Shown in pieces: positions 20,001 through 30,169 of a DNA stretch of 64,000 bases. Positions within the stretch are counted from its first letter, which is position 1. Every line of letters starts with the position of its first letter. Origin of the DNA: Diplonema papillatum (Eukaryota; Euglenozoa; Diplonemea; Diplonemida; Diplonemidae); NCBI GenBank assembly GCA_030068145.1, contig JAPJBO010000375.1, positions 1-64,000 of the forward strand. The letters are read 5' to 3'. The notes beneath the pieces were generated by a model. The model saw only the letters and a program-made list of their open reading frames with translations. It ran no database searches and had not been told where the DNA came from. The position numbers were made by a program, and so were the translations under genes.

Positions 20001-22721
20001 ACTGAACGGGCGCCCGTCACAGTCATATGCTCGGCCAGCCCTGCCTGCAAGCGCCGCCTCGTCGAAGGCCGCGACGAGCGGAAGGCCGCGTTCTCTGCAG
20101 CCGTCTCCCGGAGCGGCAAGACCTTCGCCCAGCTTCGGGAGGAGCACGCGCGCAGAATGGCGGAGCTCGAAGAGGCGAACCGACTGGAGGACATGCCGGG
20201 CTTCACTCGGGACCCCCCCATGGAGCACGACTCCGCCCTCGACTACGAACTCAGCGCGTTTTCCTTGAAGACCTGCCCGAACGGCGCCGAGAAGGACGTC
20301 GACGTGGTCGCATGGGGCGTGACGGAGATGGACACCGCTGGGCACTTCGGAATCGCGCTGTCGTTGCGAGAGGTGCCGGAGCGGTATGCGAGGCACCTGG
20401 TGGTGCTGCCGTGCCTGCGGTTCTTCAGCGTGCTGGACGAAGAAGGCGCGCCTGTTGACTTCCGGACGTTTTGCAGGTCAGTGCAGGAGGAGGTTCTGCA
20501 CGTGGACACCCACGTGTCGGACTGCGCGGAGACCGGCCGCATTGAGCTGGTTGCGAGGGGCTCGGGGTTGACCGCGGAAGAGGTGACGGCTGCGGTGAAG
20601 TGGGTGACGCGCGTGTTCTCTTCGCCGTACTGGCGCGCGGGCAACCTGCCCCGGGCGCGGCAAGCGATCGCGGATGCCCACAGGGACGCCACCGGCGCGA
20701 TGAAGAACCGGCCGGAGTATTGGGCGGTTGCCCTCGGGTCGGCCGTGTCCGACACCTTCGCCACGGGGTCCATGGCGTCTCGGTTGAGCCTGCTCGTCAA
20801 CAGCCCGCCGACGCGTGAGTTCGCGTTGCTCCGGCAGAAGTTCAGCCTGGCTTCTCCGGAGCCCGAACACATCGCGCTGCTTCGCTCGTTAGCGGGGACC
20901 GCGCGCCTGGATGCCATCAAGGAGAGGCTGCTCGAAATCGAGGCAGCCTCGCACCCCCTCGCCTCAGACCTGCACCGCCTGCTGCACCAGGTGCCCGCGT
21001 CGGGCGCCGGCAGCGCGCGCTCGGTCTCGTCGCTGTGGAGGGAAACGTGCGAGACCCTCGCGGCCGACCTGTCGGCGCCGCCGGAGGCCGCGCTCGAAGA
21101 GTGGGCGGAGATGCTGCGGGCGCTGCACGCGGAGGGGTCCTACCGCTGCTTCTTCGTCACCGGACCGGCGCAAGTGAAGGCGCTCGCCGGCGAGCTGGAA
21201 ACCGCAGTCCGCAGCATGCACACCCGCGCACGCGCGGCACCAGAGCCCGGGTCCCCCTCGTCCAGCGGCAGCTGCGACGCGAAGACCCAGGAGGCCGGGA
21301 AACCCCCGCAGGCAGCGCAGGGCGGCTCGTCGGGGGGGCCAGAGGCCAGGCCTGTCTCGAAAGAGGTCCTGCAGCCTCTGCGGGAGCGCTGGGCCTTGCG
21401 GCTGAGGGCGGATTTGTCGCAAAAAGTTCAGGGCGACCCGGTGGCCGCGCTGGCGGATGCCACACGAAACCTTAGCATCAACGCAGCCGAACCTCAACCA
21501 GTTGGCAACAACCCGGGGTGTTCGCTTGGGGTCGCGGCGCATTCGACGAGGATCCCCGGCGTTCTGGACACCCCTGTTGCTTCGCTCGCGTCGGATGCCA
21601 CGCAAGACCGTTGCGTCAACGCAGCCGAACCGCACCCAGTTGACGCCTCGTTGAACAACCCGGAGTGTTCGCTTGGGGTCGCTGCGCATCCGACGAGGAT
21701 CCCCGGTGTTCTGGACACCCCTGCTGCTTCGCTCGCGTCGGATGCCACGCAAGACCGTCGCGTCAACGCAGCCGAACCGCACCCAGTTGACGCCTCGTTG
21801 AACAACCCGGAGTGTTCGCTTGGGGTCGCTGCGCATTCGACGAATATCCCCGGCGTCCTGGACACCCCTGCTGCTGCTTCGCTCGCGTCGGATGCCGCGC
21901 AAAGCCCTAGCTTCGAAGCCGCCGAACCGTACGAGGCCCACGCCACGCCGGAGCCGCGGGGGGAAGCCGCTGCGCTCGTGTCGGGTGCCACGCAAATCCG
22001 CTCCGACAACGCAGCCGAACCGCACCCGGTTCACATCTCGTTGAACAACCCGGAGTGCTCGCTTGGGGTCGCCGTGCATTCGACGAGGATCCCCGGCGTG
22101 CTGGACGCCGTGCCGGCGACGCCGGAGGCGCGGACGGAAGCCGCCTCGCTCGTGCTGGCCTGCATGGCGTGGTGCGGGGGCGGCGGGCACACGCCGTTCG
22201 TGAAGGCGTGGAACAGCGGGCTCGCGTACTCGTCGGGCGTCGGGCAGCAGCCGGCGGCCGGCCGCGCGTCATTTTACGCGGACCACTGCCCGAACGTGCG
22301 CAGGACGCTCGAATTTGCGCGCGACCTCCTCCGCGACCCGGCGCCGGTCGACGGGCTGCTGCAGTACGCGCTATGCCAGGCGTTCACCTCCCGGTCCGGC
22401 CAGCGGTACGGCATCCGGGTCGAGACGTTAGCGGCCGAGCTGGCCGACGGCGTCACGCCGGCCAAGGTGCGGGCCTACCGGCAGCTCCTCCTCGACGCCG
22501 TTTCGGGACAGTCCGTCACCGTGCCCGACGTGCTCCGCCTGACGAAGGAGCAGCTCATCCACCTCGTGTCGAACGCAACCCCGCCGCTCTCGTTGGAACC
22601 GCATAGATTCGTGACCGGGTCTTGCGAGCAAATTGACCACTACCGTTCTTACCTCGCCCCCGGCACCCCGATTGCGGATCTTCACCCGGCAGACTTGTGG
22701 GTCACGATGCCGGCGGCATAG
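17083..22721 (+). CDS. M16 zinc metallopeptidase, two exons
   Basis: Exons 17083-17565 and 18780-22721 join in phase 0 (CAG/GTGTGTG to ACACCAG/G), giving about 1474 residues. Exon 1 carries the inverted zinc motif H57-T-L-E-H61 and a third ligand candidate E151 in TVYNE, about 90 residues on, as in presequence-protease-like M16C enzymes. Exon 2 continues the fold: YGAGHPLSWNQGG, a second domain from about 19350, a third from 20240, and a last domain with WNSGLAYSSGVG and FYADHCPN (22209-22310). Four-domain M16 enzymes act as peptide-degrading clamshells. A 49-residue tandem repeat is inserted between the third and fourth domains, lengthening the linker. No targeting peptide is evident; an extra 5' exon is possible. 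Confidence 0.87.
17566..18779 (+). other. Intron of the M16 gene, with repeats
   Basis: The GTGTGTG donor follows AACCAG; the acceptor is ACACCAG at 18773-18779. The intron holds a 126-bp dispersed repeat (18255-18380) and two loosely similar blocks (17790-17880 and 18040-18130) sharing ACCTGACC-x-GTAGG. Confidence 0.8.
18255..18380 (+). repeat. 126-bp dispersed repeat, copy 1
   Basis: From TTCAATGTATTGTGCAGGCT to CACGCACAAACAA it matches 46776-46901 with three substitutions, so the duplication is recent. No TIRs seen. Confidence 0.85.
21505..22115 (+). repeat. Coding tandem repeat, 147-bp units
   Basis: Units begin at 21505, 21652, 21799 and 22044 (NNPxCSLGVAAHSTRIPGVLD). The first three are exactly 147 bp apart. 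The third is followed by a divergent stretch. Period 147 is a multiple of three, so the peptidase frame is kept. Confidence 0.88.
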
Positions 22722-23130
22722 AAGCAGCTCGTCCTCAACGCTCTCGTCTCGGGACAGTCTGTTACGGTTCTCCGCCGGACGAAGGAGCGGCTCGTCCACC
22801 TCGTGTCGAACGCAACTCCGCCGCTCTCCTTGCGACAGCATAGATTCGTGACCGGTCTTACGAGCAAATTGGTCACTACCGTTCTTACCTCGCCCCCGGC
22901 ACCCCGATTGCGGACTTTCACCCGGCAGACTTGTGGGTCACGATGCCGGCCGCATAGAAGCAGGTCATCCTCAACGCTCTCGTCTCCGGACAGTCTGTCA
23001 CGGTTTTCCACCGCACGAAGGAGTAGCTCATCCACCTCGTGTCGAACGCAAACCCCGTTGCTCTCCTTGCAGCCTCACAGATTCGTGACACGGGTCTTGC
23101 GAGCAAATCGGCCACTAAGATTGAGGAAAT
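22722..23130 (+). pseudogene. Decayed tandem copies of the M16 gene 3' end
   Basis: The last 240 or so bases of the gene (from about 22550: CAGCTCATCCACCTCGTGTC and on to the stop) are repeated at about 22788-22960 and again, shorter, at about 23027-23120. Frames are lost by small indels, and the copied stop GCATAG is still visible at 22952. The copies are non-coding. Confidence 0.85.
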
Positions 23131-24799
23131 GGACCTTCAAGCTGGTCGGAAGAAGAATTATAGCTTTTGAGAACCTGTTTTCGATGTGTCTCGGGAGCAC
23201 GAGAACACTTGCTGGCAGAAAGTGGCACTTTCACCTACTCGTGCTTGCACTATTCGACCGTTGTCTGCCCATGCTCGTGCCCGTTCGTCACTATTCTCTG
23301 GTGGTGCCAGCGTGAGTTATGGGTGGCCGGGTGGCCTGCGGAACTAAGGAGACGTTTTCGTTTCCGTTTCCGTTTGCCTGTTACGGAAGAAATGTATGGA
23401 AAAACGCGTTTATTCGCCACACGGACAGCCAGTCCGTGTATAAGCAGTAATTGTCAAGTTAGCTCTTGGTACATCCCGCATCGCCAATCCTGCACGTGCG
23501 CTTCAAGTGCCCCAGTTAGAACCAGGAATTGACACCAGGGTTCAATGAGGTAACCCCGAGCTCACGCCCATTTAAAGTTTCAAGTAGGTCAGGTCGAGCG
23601 AGGGAAAAAGACACTCAACAACTTTTCTACCTATCTTCAATAATCTTGGGGTCATAAGACTCGTGAGTTTGAACCGTGGTTCGCTTTCAGAGGTCTTTTT
23701 TTAACCCGGGAAAGCCGCCTTCCCTCCGTCCGTAGGGGTATTCCCTCTAGTTCGTCAATTCAAAAGGTCTCGCCGTTTGACGCTCCTTGAGGGACCCCCC
23801 TCTCAAGTGACGTCAGAACGCGCTTACAACCTTTCGTTCAACTCCCTTGTCTCTTTCTTTCAGTGCCTCAAGTGGCACAGCACTGCTGGCTGACTCGTTG
23901 TTTCCAACCCATGCGGATTGGTCGTTCAAAGCGCAGGCTTTCAGGGTGATCGAGGTACTAAGCGCAGGAAACTGTGCCCCCCTCCCGTAACTAAGATTCT
24001 CCCCTAGCCTCTCGAACCGGCGTTTCTTTTGTTTACTCTTCCGTACGTTAAACAGCAGGCTTGACGGTCTGGAACAGGACCCCAGCATCTGAGCGAAATC
24101 TGTGTTTCACAGTACGAGAAGTCTGGCTGAATTGTTTCGACATCAAGGTCTTCGTGACTGCTTCTCAAAATCCTGATGTCAGGTTTGGCTGTCGAGAACA
24201 GGTCTCCAACGTGAACGAAAATCAGTTCGAGAAGTCTGATTGGATTGTTTCGATATTCCAATGTTTCGGTCTGTCAACAAGCTTTCCGAAGGTCCATGGG
24301 ACTTGCTTCGCGAAATCCTGGATCATCCGAATGCAGGTCCCAAACGCGATCCGGGTTTCACAGCAGGCTCAGCGAGTGCACAACACAAAATCAGTGCAAG
24401 ACCCAACGCCGACGTCAATTCCCGACTGCGCACAATCCAGTCAAACGCGTTTGGGATTCGTGTCGAGGGGAGTCTAGTGTTCTCGAAAGAACACCCACGC
24501 AGGAACCCGAGCCGAACCCGGCGAAATCGGAGAGTGGGTGGGTCACGGGAGGGGGGGGGAGGGACAACACACGACGGTGCTCCGACACAAGCGCCCCGTG
24601 ACCGGCGGATTCAACACGGCTCCCTGACAGGCCGCCCCGACCTCGGCCTGGTGAGGCGCGCTCTCGACCGAACCGGCCCCGGCGCACACCGGGCGCCACA
24701 TGCACAGTGAAAGGGTGGGCTCCGGGTCGCCTGGGGTATGCTTTACTCTTCACCCGCGCTACAATCAACGAAGTGCAGCCCATCGGGCCAGCGCATTCC
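23131..24799. other. Gene-free DNA with simple and duplicated sequence
   Basis: A TTTCCG triplicate is at 23355-23375. At 24115-24250 a stretch reading CGAGAAGTCTG, then GTTTCGA, is duplicated about 118 bp apart. ORFs at 24240-24710 are unrecognised. Confidence 0.35.
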
Positions 24800-24940
24800 G
24801 ACAGCAATACGGGGTAGTACGAGTGGAACTCCCGTTTCTAGTCCCTGGTATCTACGGTCGTTCGATCGGACAGTGCCGTGATGCTACCACTGGATGGATT
24901 ATGGCTGAACGCCTCTAAGCCAGTACCCAGTCTAGAGGAA
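24800..24940 (+). pseudogene. 28S rRNA 3'-end fragment (pseudogene)
   Basis: TAGTACGAGTGGAAC (24816), ATGCTACCACTGGATGG (24881) and GATTATGGCTGAACGCCTCT (24897-24916) are the signature blocks of the 3' end of cytosolic large-subunit rRNA: sarcin-ricin-loop neighbourhood, then the GGATTATG-CTGAACGCCTCTAAG end. Spacing is close to normal but several invariant bases are changed (GAGTGG for GAGAGG). Upstream rRNA is absent, so this is a dispersed fragment. Confidence 0.82.
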
Positions 24941-24967
24941 TGCGTGAGTTACTCACGCATTCCTCTA
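24933..24967. repeat. 35-bp palindrome abutting the 28S fragment
   Basis: TAGAGGAATGCGTGAGT, one central T, then its exact reverse complement. The arms are 17 bp without mismatch and start where rRNA similarity ends. Confidence 0.92.
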
Positions 24968-25169
24968 CGTTACTCGCCAGCGAGATTCCCGTTGGTATCG
25001 AAATAGAAAGGGAGTCACAAGCTGGTTGATCGTTTCCCACTTCTGCAACACGCCCGCCTTTTTTAGCCTGCACAAAGAGTGATAAACGAGCTGTAGCTTT
25101 GAATAGATGGAAATACTCGGCGGAGCTGCTTTGACTTTTTGTTCTTCGCTTACACCACCGTGTGTTGTC

Positions 25170-25340
25170 TTCACGACCTTGTCGTGTAGGGGTAAACCCG
25201 CATGACCTCACGTCCGTTCAACACATGGTTCAGTAGTTAACGCACTTGGGATCCCTTCGGGGTTTTGTCTGGCAGCTTCGTCGGGCATTTCCTTCCGCCA
25301 AGCTGGCGCTTATGTGTAAAAAAAAAAATACAAAACCGAA
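25170..25340 (+). repeat. SINE-like repeat ending at an exon acceptor, copy 1
   Basis: GTCGTGTAGGGGTAAACCCG through GGCGCTTATGTG and an A-run matches the reverse complement of 51478-51640. Its right part matches 40746-40808. TGGTTCAGTAGTTAACGC resembles a tRNA D-arm/box A. The A-rich end is followed directly by ACCGCAG and the next exon. Confidence 0.65.
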
Positions 25341-25346
25341 CCGCAG

Positions 25347-28268
25347 GCGTCTGGGGACCTGGAACTGGACGACGAAGAGTACCCGCAGCAGCAATGGCCG
25401 CGGATAACGGTCGTCAGCAAGGAGAAGCCGCAGGTGGACGGGACGTACGACGTGCTGTACGCGGGCAGGCGGCTGGTGAACGGGAGGCCGGTCTGGGCGA
25501 CCGGAACCCGGAGGCTGTACAGCTTCGTGACGGAGGCGGAGGGCGGGTACTGGGCGCTGGCTGTCGGGGCCGACGCGCCGTTCTCCGGCCGGCGGATCAT
25601 AACTTCGGCCCACTCGCACAACGAGACGATCCCGCCGTATGAGATGCGGGGTTGGACGGTCTGGGACGGCGCGGCGCAGATGTGGCGCGACACGAAGGGG
25701 ACCGTCGTGTCCGAGGCCGCCGAAGGCATCGAACGCGCCGGCTCGCTGAGCAGCACCAAGAAAAGCGGGTCGCAGCGCAGGACCGGCAGCGGGCAGCACC
25801 CTCCCCTCTCGACCGACCTAATCGGGGTCGAGCTGAGCGCGCTGATGAAGGTTGTGTACCTCCGGCCGAAGTCACCGGCTGAAAAAGGAGGAATCCAGCT
25901 CGGCGACGTGCTCGTCTGCGTCACCGTTGCCGGCGGCAAGACGTCAGCCGTCGACTTCCCCAGGGACATCGTCGAACGGTCCTTCCAGCAGTCGCAGGTG
26001 ACCTTCGGTTTGGTCCGCGAGCGGCAGGGCAAGCAGTCGTGCGTCGTGAAAATACCCCCCCACGACGAAGTGCTCCCTGACCGTGAATCAGACAACGGCA
26101 GCGAAGAAGCACCGGACGCCAGCATCGTGACGCAGCCTTTGCTCGCTCGCCGGCCTTTGCAAGCCCCTTTGCAAGCCCCTTTGCAAGCCCCTTTGCAAGC
26201 CCCTTTGCAAGCCCCTTTGCAGGCGGAGTCGGAGCCGTCGCCTGCAGGGAGTAGCAGGCCGGACACGTCCTTCAAAATCGTCGTCGACCCCGCCGACGAA
26301 CGGGGGTTCAACGACAACACCGTATACGGGTCCGGGTTCCTCACTCTCCCGGACGTGAACTTCGGTACGACGGTGAAGTCGATCGCCAGCGATAACAGCT
26401 TGACCGTCAATGAGTTCGGGTTCACCGGATTGGGGTTCGCGGACACGAACAAATCGACGAAGGGCGGCGACTCGGACCTGACGGTGAAGGAGTTCGGGCT
26501 TACCGCGGTCGCCCTGCCGCCGATGCCGGACCAGCCGAACGGCGCGTTCTCGGGCACCGTCAACGAGGCGACGTACCGGCGGGTGATGGAAACGAAGGCA
26601 ATGGACCCGTGGATGCGCGGCAGCGGCGGCGGTGGAACTCCGGCGCTGACGGAGAGTGTCGCGTTGTCGTGGGTCGAGCTCTCGGCGACGCTGCCGACGA
26701 GCGACGATCCGGTGGGCAAGGCGCAGCGGCGGCGGCTGTTCCGGTTCCTCGACCACGACGACGCCGGCGCGCTGGGGATGGGGCACCTCTGCGGCGCACG
26801 GTTCCGCCACGCGATGGACGTCGAAGTGCTGCCCGACAAGGCTGTGCACGTCGCATTCGCAGCCGCCGTCCACGCCGCGTCTCGCTCATCCTCCCCCGGG
26901 GCGCGGCACCAGCGGCAGTCGCCGCTGCGGCAGGGCAGGAGGATGCCTGGGCTGCTCGATCCGAAGGCGTTCCAGCTCTTCCTCGAAGCCCTGCGGCGCG
27001 CCCTCCAGCTGGCCGCCCTGCTGGGCACCGACCTCCGGCAAAAAGTCGCCGTCGACGAGTTCGAGAAGAGCCTGCCCCTCATCGAGACGTGGCACACCAC
27101 AGTCGGCAACCTGACCTACCGGCAGATCATGCTCGAAGCCACGCGCAACCGCGACTTCCTCAGCTGCACGCTCGAGGAATACCTGCTCTGGGCGGTCTCC
27201 GCCGACGTCGACACCCCCCCTCAGCGGTCCACCAGCCCCGGTGCCGGCAGGGAGTTGTCCAACCAGCGCGGCGGGTCGCAGACGGCCCCGAGGTCTCCCG
27301 ACAGGCGGCGGAAGGCAAGCGCGTCGGCTGGCAGTAGCGGCCGGCCGCGGCGGTCGGTTTCGAACTCGAATTCGAACTCGCCGCAGGCGCGATCGGTCCC
27401 GGCGAAGGGAGGTCCGAACGGAGGCGGGGACCAGCCGCTGACGCCTCGGTCCAGGAGCGCTACGACGAGCCCGTCGGTGCGGTGCCGCAGCTCAGGGGCG
27501 CGCAGGCGGAGCATTATTTCGACCCGGCCGCCGTTCGTGGTCGACTACACGCCGGGGTCCCCGACGCCCGCCTTCGAACGAGCCGTCCCCGGGCTGATCC
27601 GAGACGACATGCCAGACCCACTGTACTTCTGCCGGTGCCGGTACCCACTGTGGCTGCAGCTGGCGACGTGCCTCCCGATCGGGACGGCCGCCGTCGCGAA
27701 GGCGAGGCGCCGCGCGTTGTTTCGGAGGATCGAGGAGACCGCCGGTGGTGATGGGGAGCTGCCGCCGTCGGAGTCGATGCCGGGCACGCCGCGGCAGCAC
27801 ACGCCGTCGGGGGGGCGGGCGTCCCCTTCCCTGTCGGCTTCGAGCGCGCCGCAGCCCGAAGGGCTGCACCCCCACGACCTGATCCAAGGGCTGCTCGATG
27901 TCTTGTTGTCGGCTGGTTTCGACATCGACTCCGACGACAGCGTCGTCGTCGCCACGACGGTGGCCGCCGCGCACCGCCTCGCCACCGCTGTCCTCGGCCC
28001 CGAGCAGCCGGTGGACCGGAGGATGCTGCGGTACGTGCTGGAGGGCTTGTGCATGTACTTCAAGATCTACCAGGTGTTCGGCGCGAAGGCGCCGCCCGTC
28101 GGCGTCGCGGAGCTGCAGGTCCTCAACCCGCTGCTGACCTCGTGGGGGCTCACGATGCCGGCCAACCTGCAGGCGGCCATCCGCGAGATATCGTCGGGGT
28201 TGGACCAAATCCCGTTCACGACCTTCTGCTCCTGGGTGGTGTCGAAGGCTCTGCCTCTTGTCCAGTGA
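25347..28268 (+). CDS. Large PDZ-domain protein, terminal exon
   Basis: The frame opens after an acceptor CCGCAG at 25341-25346 and runs 973 codons, so upstream exons are likely. Residues 15-120 hold a module reading VDGTYDVLYAG, NGRPVWATGTRRLYSF, GYWALAVG and GWTVWDG, which I know only as an unnamed repeat in protist proteins. A PDZ-like domain follows at about residues 157-225 (LIGVEL, then SPAEKGGIQLGDVL). Six LQAP repeats come next, then two loosely EF-hand-like segments (FLDHDDAGALGMGHL near 26740; GFDIDSDDSVV near 27915) separated by a long Ser/Pro/Arg-rich, disordered region. It is probably a cytoplasmic scaffold; no enzyme motif was seen. The reading direction has high GC and no stops over 2.9 kb. 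Confidence 0.78.
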   Translation, partial: ASGDLELDDEEYPQQQWPRITVVSKEKPQVDGTYDVLYAGRRLVNGRPVWATGTRRLYSFVTEAEGGYWALAVGADAPFSGRRIITSAHSHNETIPPYEMRGWTVWDGAAQMWRDTKGTVVSEAAEGIERAGSLSSTKKSGSQRRTGSGQHPPLSTDLIGVELSALMKVVYLRPKSPAEKGGIQLGDVLVCVTVAGGKTSAVDFPRDIVERSFQQSQVTFGLVRERQGKQSCVVKIPPHDEVLPDRESDNGSEEAPDASIVTQPLLARRPLQAPLQAPLQAPLQAPLQAPLQAESEPSPAGSSRPDTSFKIVVDPADERGFNDNTVYGSGFLTLPDVNFGTTVKSIASDNSLTVNEFGFTGLGFADTNKSTKGGDSDLTVKEFGLTAVALPPMPDQPNGAFSGTVNEATYRRVMETKAMDPWMRGSGGGGTPALTESVALSWVELSATLPTSDDPVGKAQRRRLFRFLDHDDAGALGMGHLCGARFRHAMDVEVLPDKAVHVAFAAAVHAASRSSSPGARHQRQSPLRQGRRMPGLLDPKAFQLFLEALRRALQLAALLGTDLRQKVAVDEFEKSLPLIETWHTTVGNLTYRQIMLEATRNRDFLSCTLEEYLLWAVSADVDTPPQRSTSPGAGRELSNQRGGSQTAPRSPDRRRKASASAGSSGRPRRSVSNSNSNSPQARSVPAKGGPNGGGDQPLTPRSRSATTSPSVRCRSSGARRRSIISTRPPFVVDYTPGSPTPAFERAVPGLIRDDMPDPLYFCRCRYPLWLQLATCLPIGTAAVAKARRRALFRRIEETAGGDGELPPSESMPGTPRQHTPSGGRASPSLSASSAPQPEGLHPHDLIQGLLDVLLSAGFDIDSDDSVVVATTVAAAHRLATAVLGPEQPVDRRMLRYVLEGLCMYFKIYQVFGAKAPPVGVAELQVLNPLLTSWGLTMPANLQAAIREISSGLDQIPFTTFCSWVVSKALPLVQ
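26152..26223 (+). repeat. 12-bp coding minisatellite (LQAP)n
   Basis: CCTTTGCAAGCC repeated six times without change, preserving the frame. It encodes Leu-Gln-Ala-Pro. Confidence 0.93.
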
Positions 28269-29914
28269 CCCGCGGTTATCACGCCCCTTGGCTACAAACC
28301 GGCTTCGCGATCGTAGCCATCAACACAATTTGATTGGAGCTTCGCCTGAGTGGGCGGATATTATGGGCACGGCTTATTCGGGCGCGCACGTTTGCAAAAG
28401 AAAAAAAAAAGCCGAATCCTGCGCACTTTCAACCCGCTACCGAACGGTAGAATCTAGCCAGAGGCTGGAACCAACAGCCCTGGATTGGCTAGACTGACAC
28501 AAGCTGTCGTCCGGGAGAGGAAGCGTTGCAGTACCAGTCGTAGAACTGCCAGGCTCGCCAAACAGGGGGGGGGGAAATCGGCAATTTGTCTCCCATCTTC
28601 GCCCCCACGAGTGCAATGCAACCACTGTTTCTTTTGTCTGTTTCTGATTGTAAACATGTCTCCAACCCCCCCCACCCCCATCCCCCCGTGTTCTACCCCC
28701 TCCATCCTAGTGGACGCATCCGTTTTCTGCGGGCTTTTTGAAGTGGAGCCAACAGCACTCTCCGACCGACATTCTTCTGGGTTAACGATGCATTGTCGGT
28801 ACTAAAAACTAGTGTCCTGGCAGCGTCCTACGCGCAATTTGCCAAAGTAGGTGAGTTCTGCGAGTGCGCAACAAACAAAGCGCCGCACTAACCTTTTTCT
28901 TTTGCTTTCGAAAGTAGGACGGCTGCTGCAGGGAATAGTTGACTAGACCTCTTGAATTTGTGCTGAGCCCACGTTTACCGTCGGGATTCAACGGGATCAA
29001 GCGAGTCCGATCTTGTTCTCCCAATCAAGAGCTGCGACTCAACTATTCTTCCAGTTCGACTTCAAAGGAGGGCGCAAATACCCATGCGATTCTGCTGGCA
29101 ACAAAGCGTCCGCCCCTTGTCAGTCTCGAGCTTTTTTGGAAACAAGCGAAAAGCTTATTGCAGTGCATTGGGAGTACAGTACTTCGACTCGAACTTTCTT
29201 CGTGCACAGAGCTGGCACCGAACGACCCCACTCCTTCAGTAATTGTTCAGCTTCTTCCCCTCCCCTCATAGCATGGGTGTCCTGGCTGTGACGAGTTACA
29301 GCCGCCTGACAAACCCGACTCACGCTGCTGTCCTGTCTGCAGACACTCAGGTTCTGCGGTGGTGATGGTCCGCCTTTTGTGCCCCCCTCCCCACCCACAC
29401 CCTCAGCGGAGGGTGACAGTGCTCCTCGTCCGGTATCGACGTTCGTTCGCTTTCCGCCGCCATTCTTCTCGTCCCACTGTAACAACCCCGAAGCGTCAGC
29501 AGTCTGCGCTGCTGCTTTTCACAACTGGCAGCCGACGGAGGTATCGTTCAAAACACTCGGACACGCTCACGTACCATTCCAAGCACGGTCTCGCATCCAC
29601 CACAAGCTCAGAAGTATAATTTGTCATGTCCTGTTAGGTTCCAAGCCCGCAAGACTGCTACTCTGCAGCAACGGATGGTGATTCACTCTCCTCAGAGCGA
29701 ATTCTGCTTGTTTTCTGCGCCAAACTGTCGCCACCGCTCCACCGACTATGTGTAGGCTTGCGAGTTCTGATGCTGTCGGTCCTTCTCGGCGTGTGCAATG
29801 CCCACTAGAGACACACACGGAAACGCTTTCACAAACACAGGACGGGAGGATTTACAACAGAGGAAAATTATAATAGCAAGAGAAGAAAGCGCCCTGCGTG
29901 CAGCCTAGCAGGAT
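28269..29914. other. Gene-free
   Basis: No domain-bearing ORF, RNA or TIR pair was recognised. A G-run is at 28563-28574 and C-rich patches lie near 28668-28690. Confidence 0.4.
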
Positions 29915-30169
29915 ATGACGGCCCTCCCTCAAGCGGCGAAGCTTGTCGAGCTCTTCGAGGCACTGGACGATGGCCACACTGGAAAGCTGCCGACGAACCT
30001 GGTGAAAAGCTTCCTTTGCGAAGTCGGCGATGGGCTGAAGCCGGAGGAGTGGAAGACGCTGGCGGACGACATGGACGTCGACGGCATGTGCAACTACAAG
30101 TGGTACTTCGAAAACATCCTCTGCAACTCCGAAGGCATCGGCCACTGGAAGAACTGGCTGAAGGAATAG
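29915..30169 (+). CDS. EF-hand protein, calmodulin/myosin light chain type
   Basis: This 84-residue product has two EF-hands: FEALDDGHTGKLPTNLVKSF and LADDMDVDGMCNYKWYFEN. The second loop keeps D-x-D-x-D-G, but both loops lack the glutamate at position 12, so calcium binding may be weak or lost. The pattern resembles the C-lobe of an essential light chain. The ATG follows CTAGCAG/GAT, so this could be the last exon of a longer gene or a complete small protein. The stop is TAG at 30167. Nothing next to it suggests a partner. Confidence 0.75.
   Translation: MTALPQAAKLVELFEALDDGHTGKLPTNLVKSFLCEVGDGLKPEEWKTLADDMDVDGMCNYKWYFENILCNSEGIGHWKNWLKE

Noticed and set aside
20964-22190. 408-codon minus-strand ORF with repeats
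   Set aside because: Mirror of the M16 gene repeat region; the plus frame has domain evidence.
24800-24940. Mitochondrial or plastid fragmented rRNA
   Set aside because: Signature blocks match eukaryotic cytosolic 28S better, here and at 56534.
25310-27109. 599-codon minus-strand ORF
   Set aside because: Antisense of the PDZ gene; low-complexity composition.
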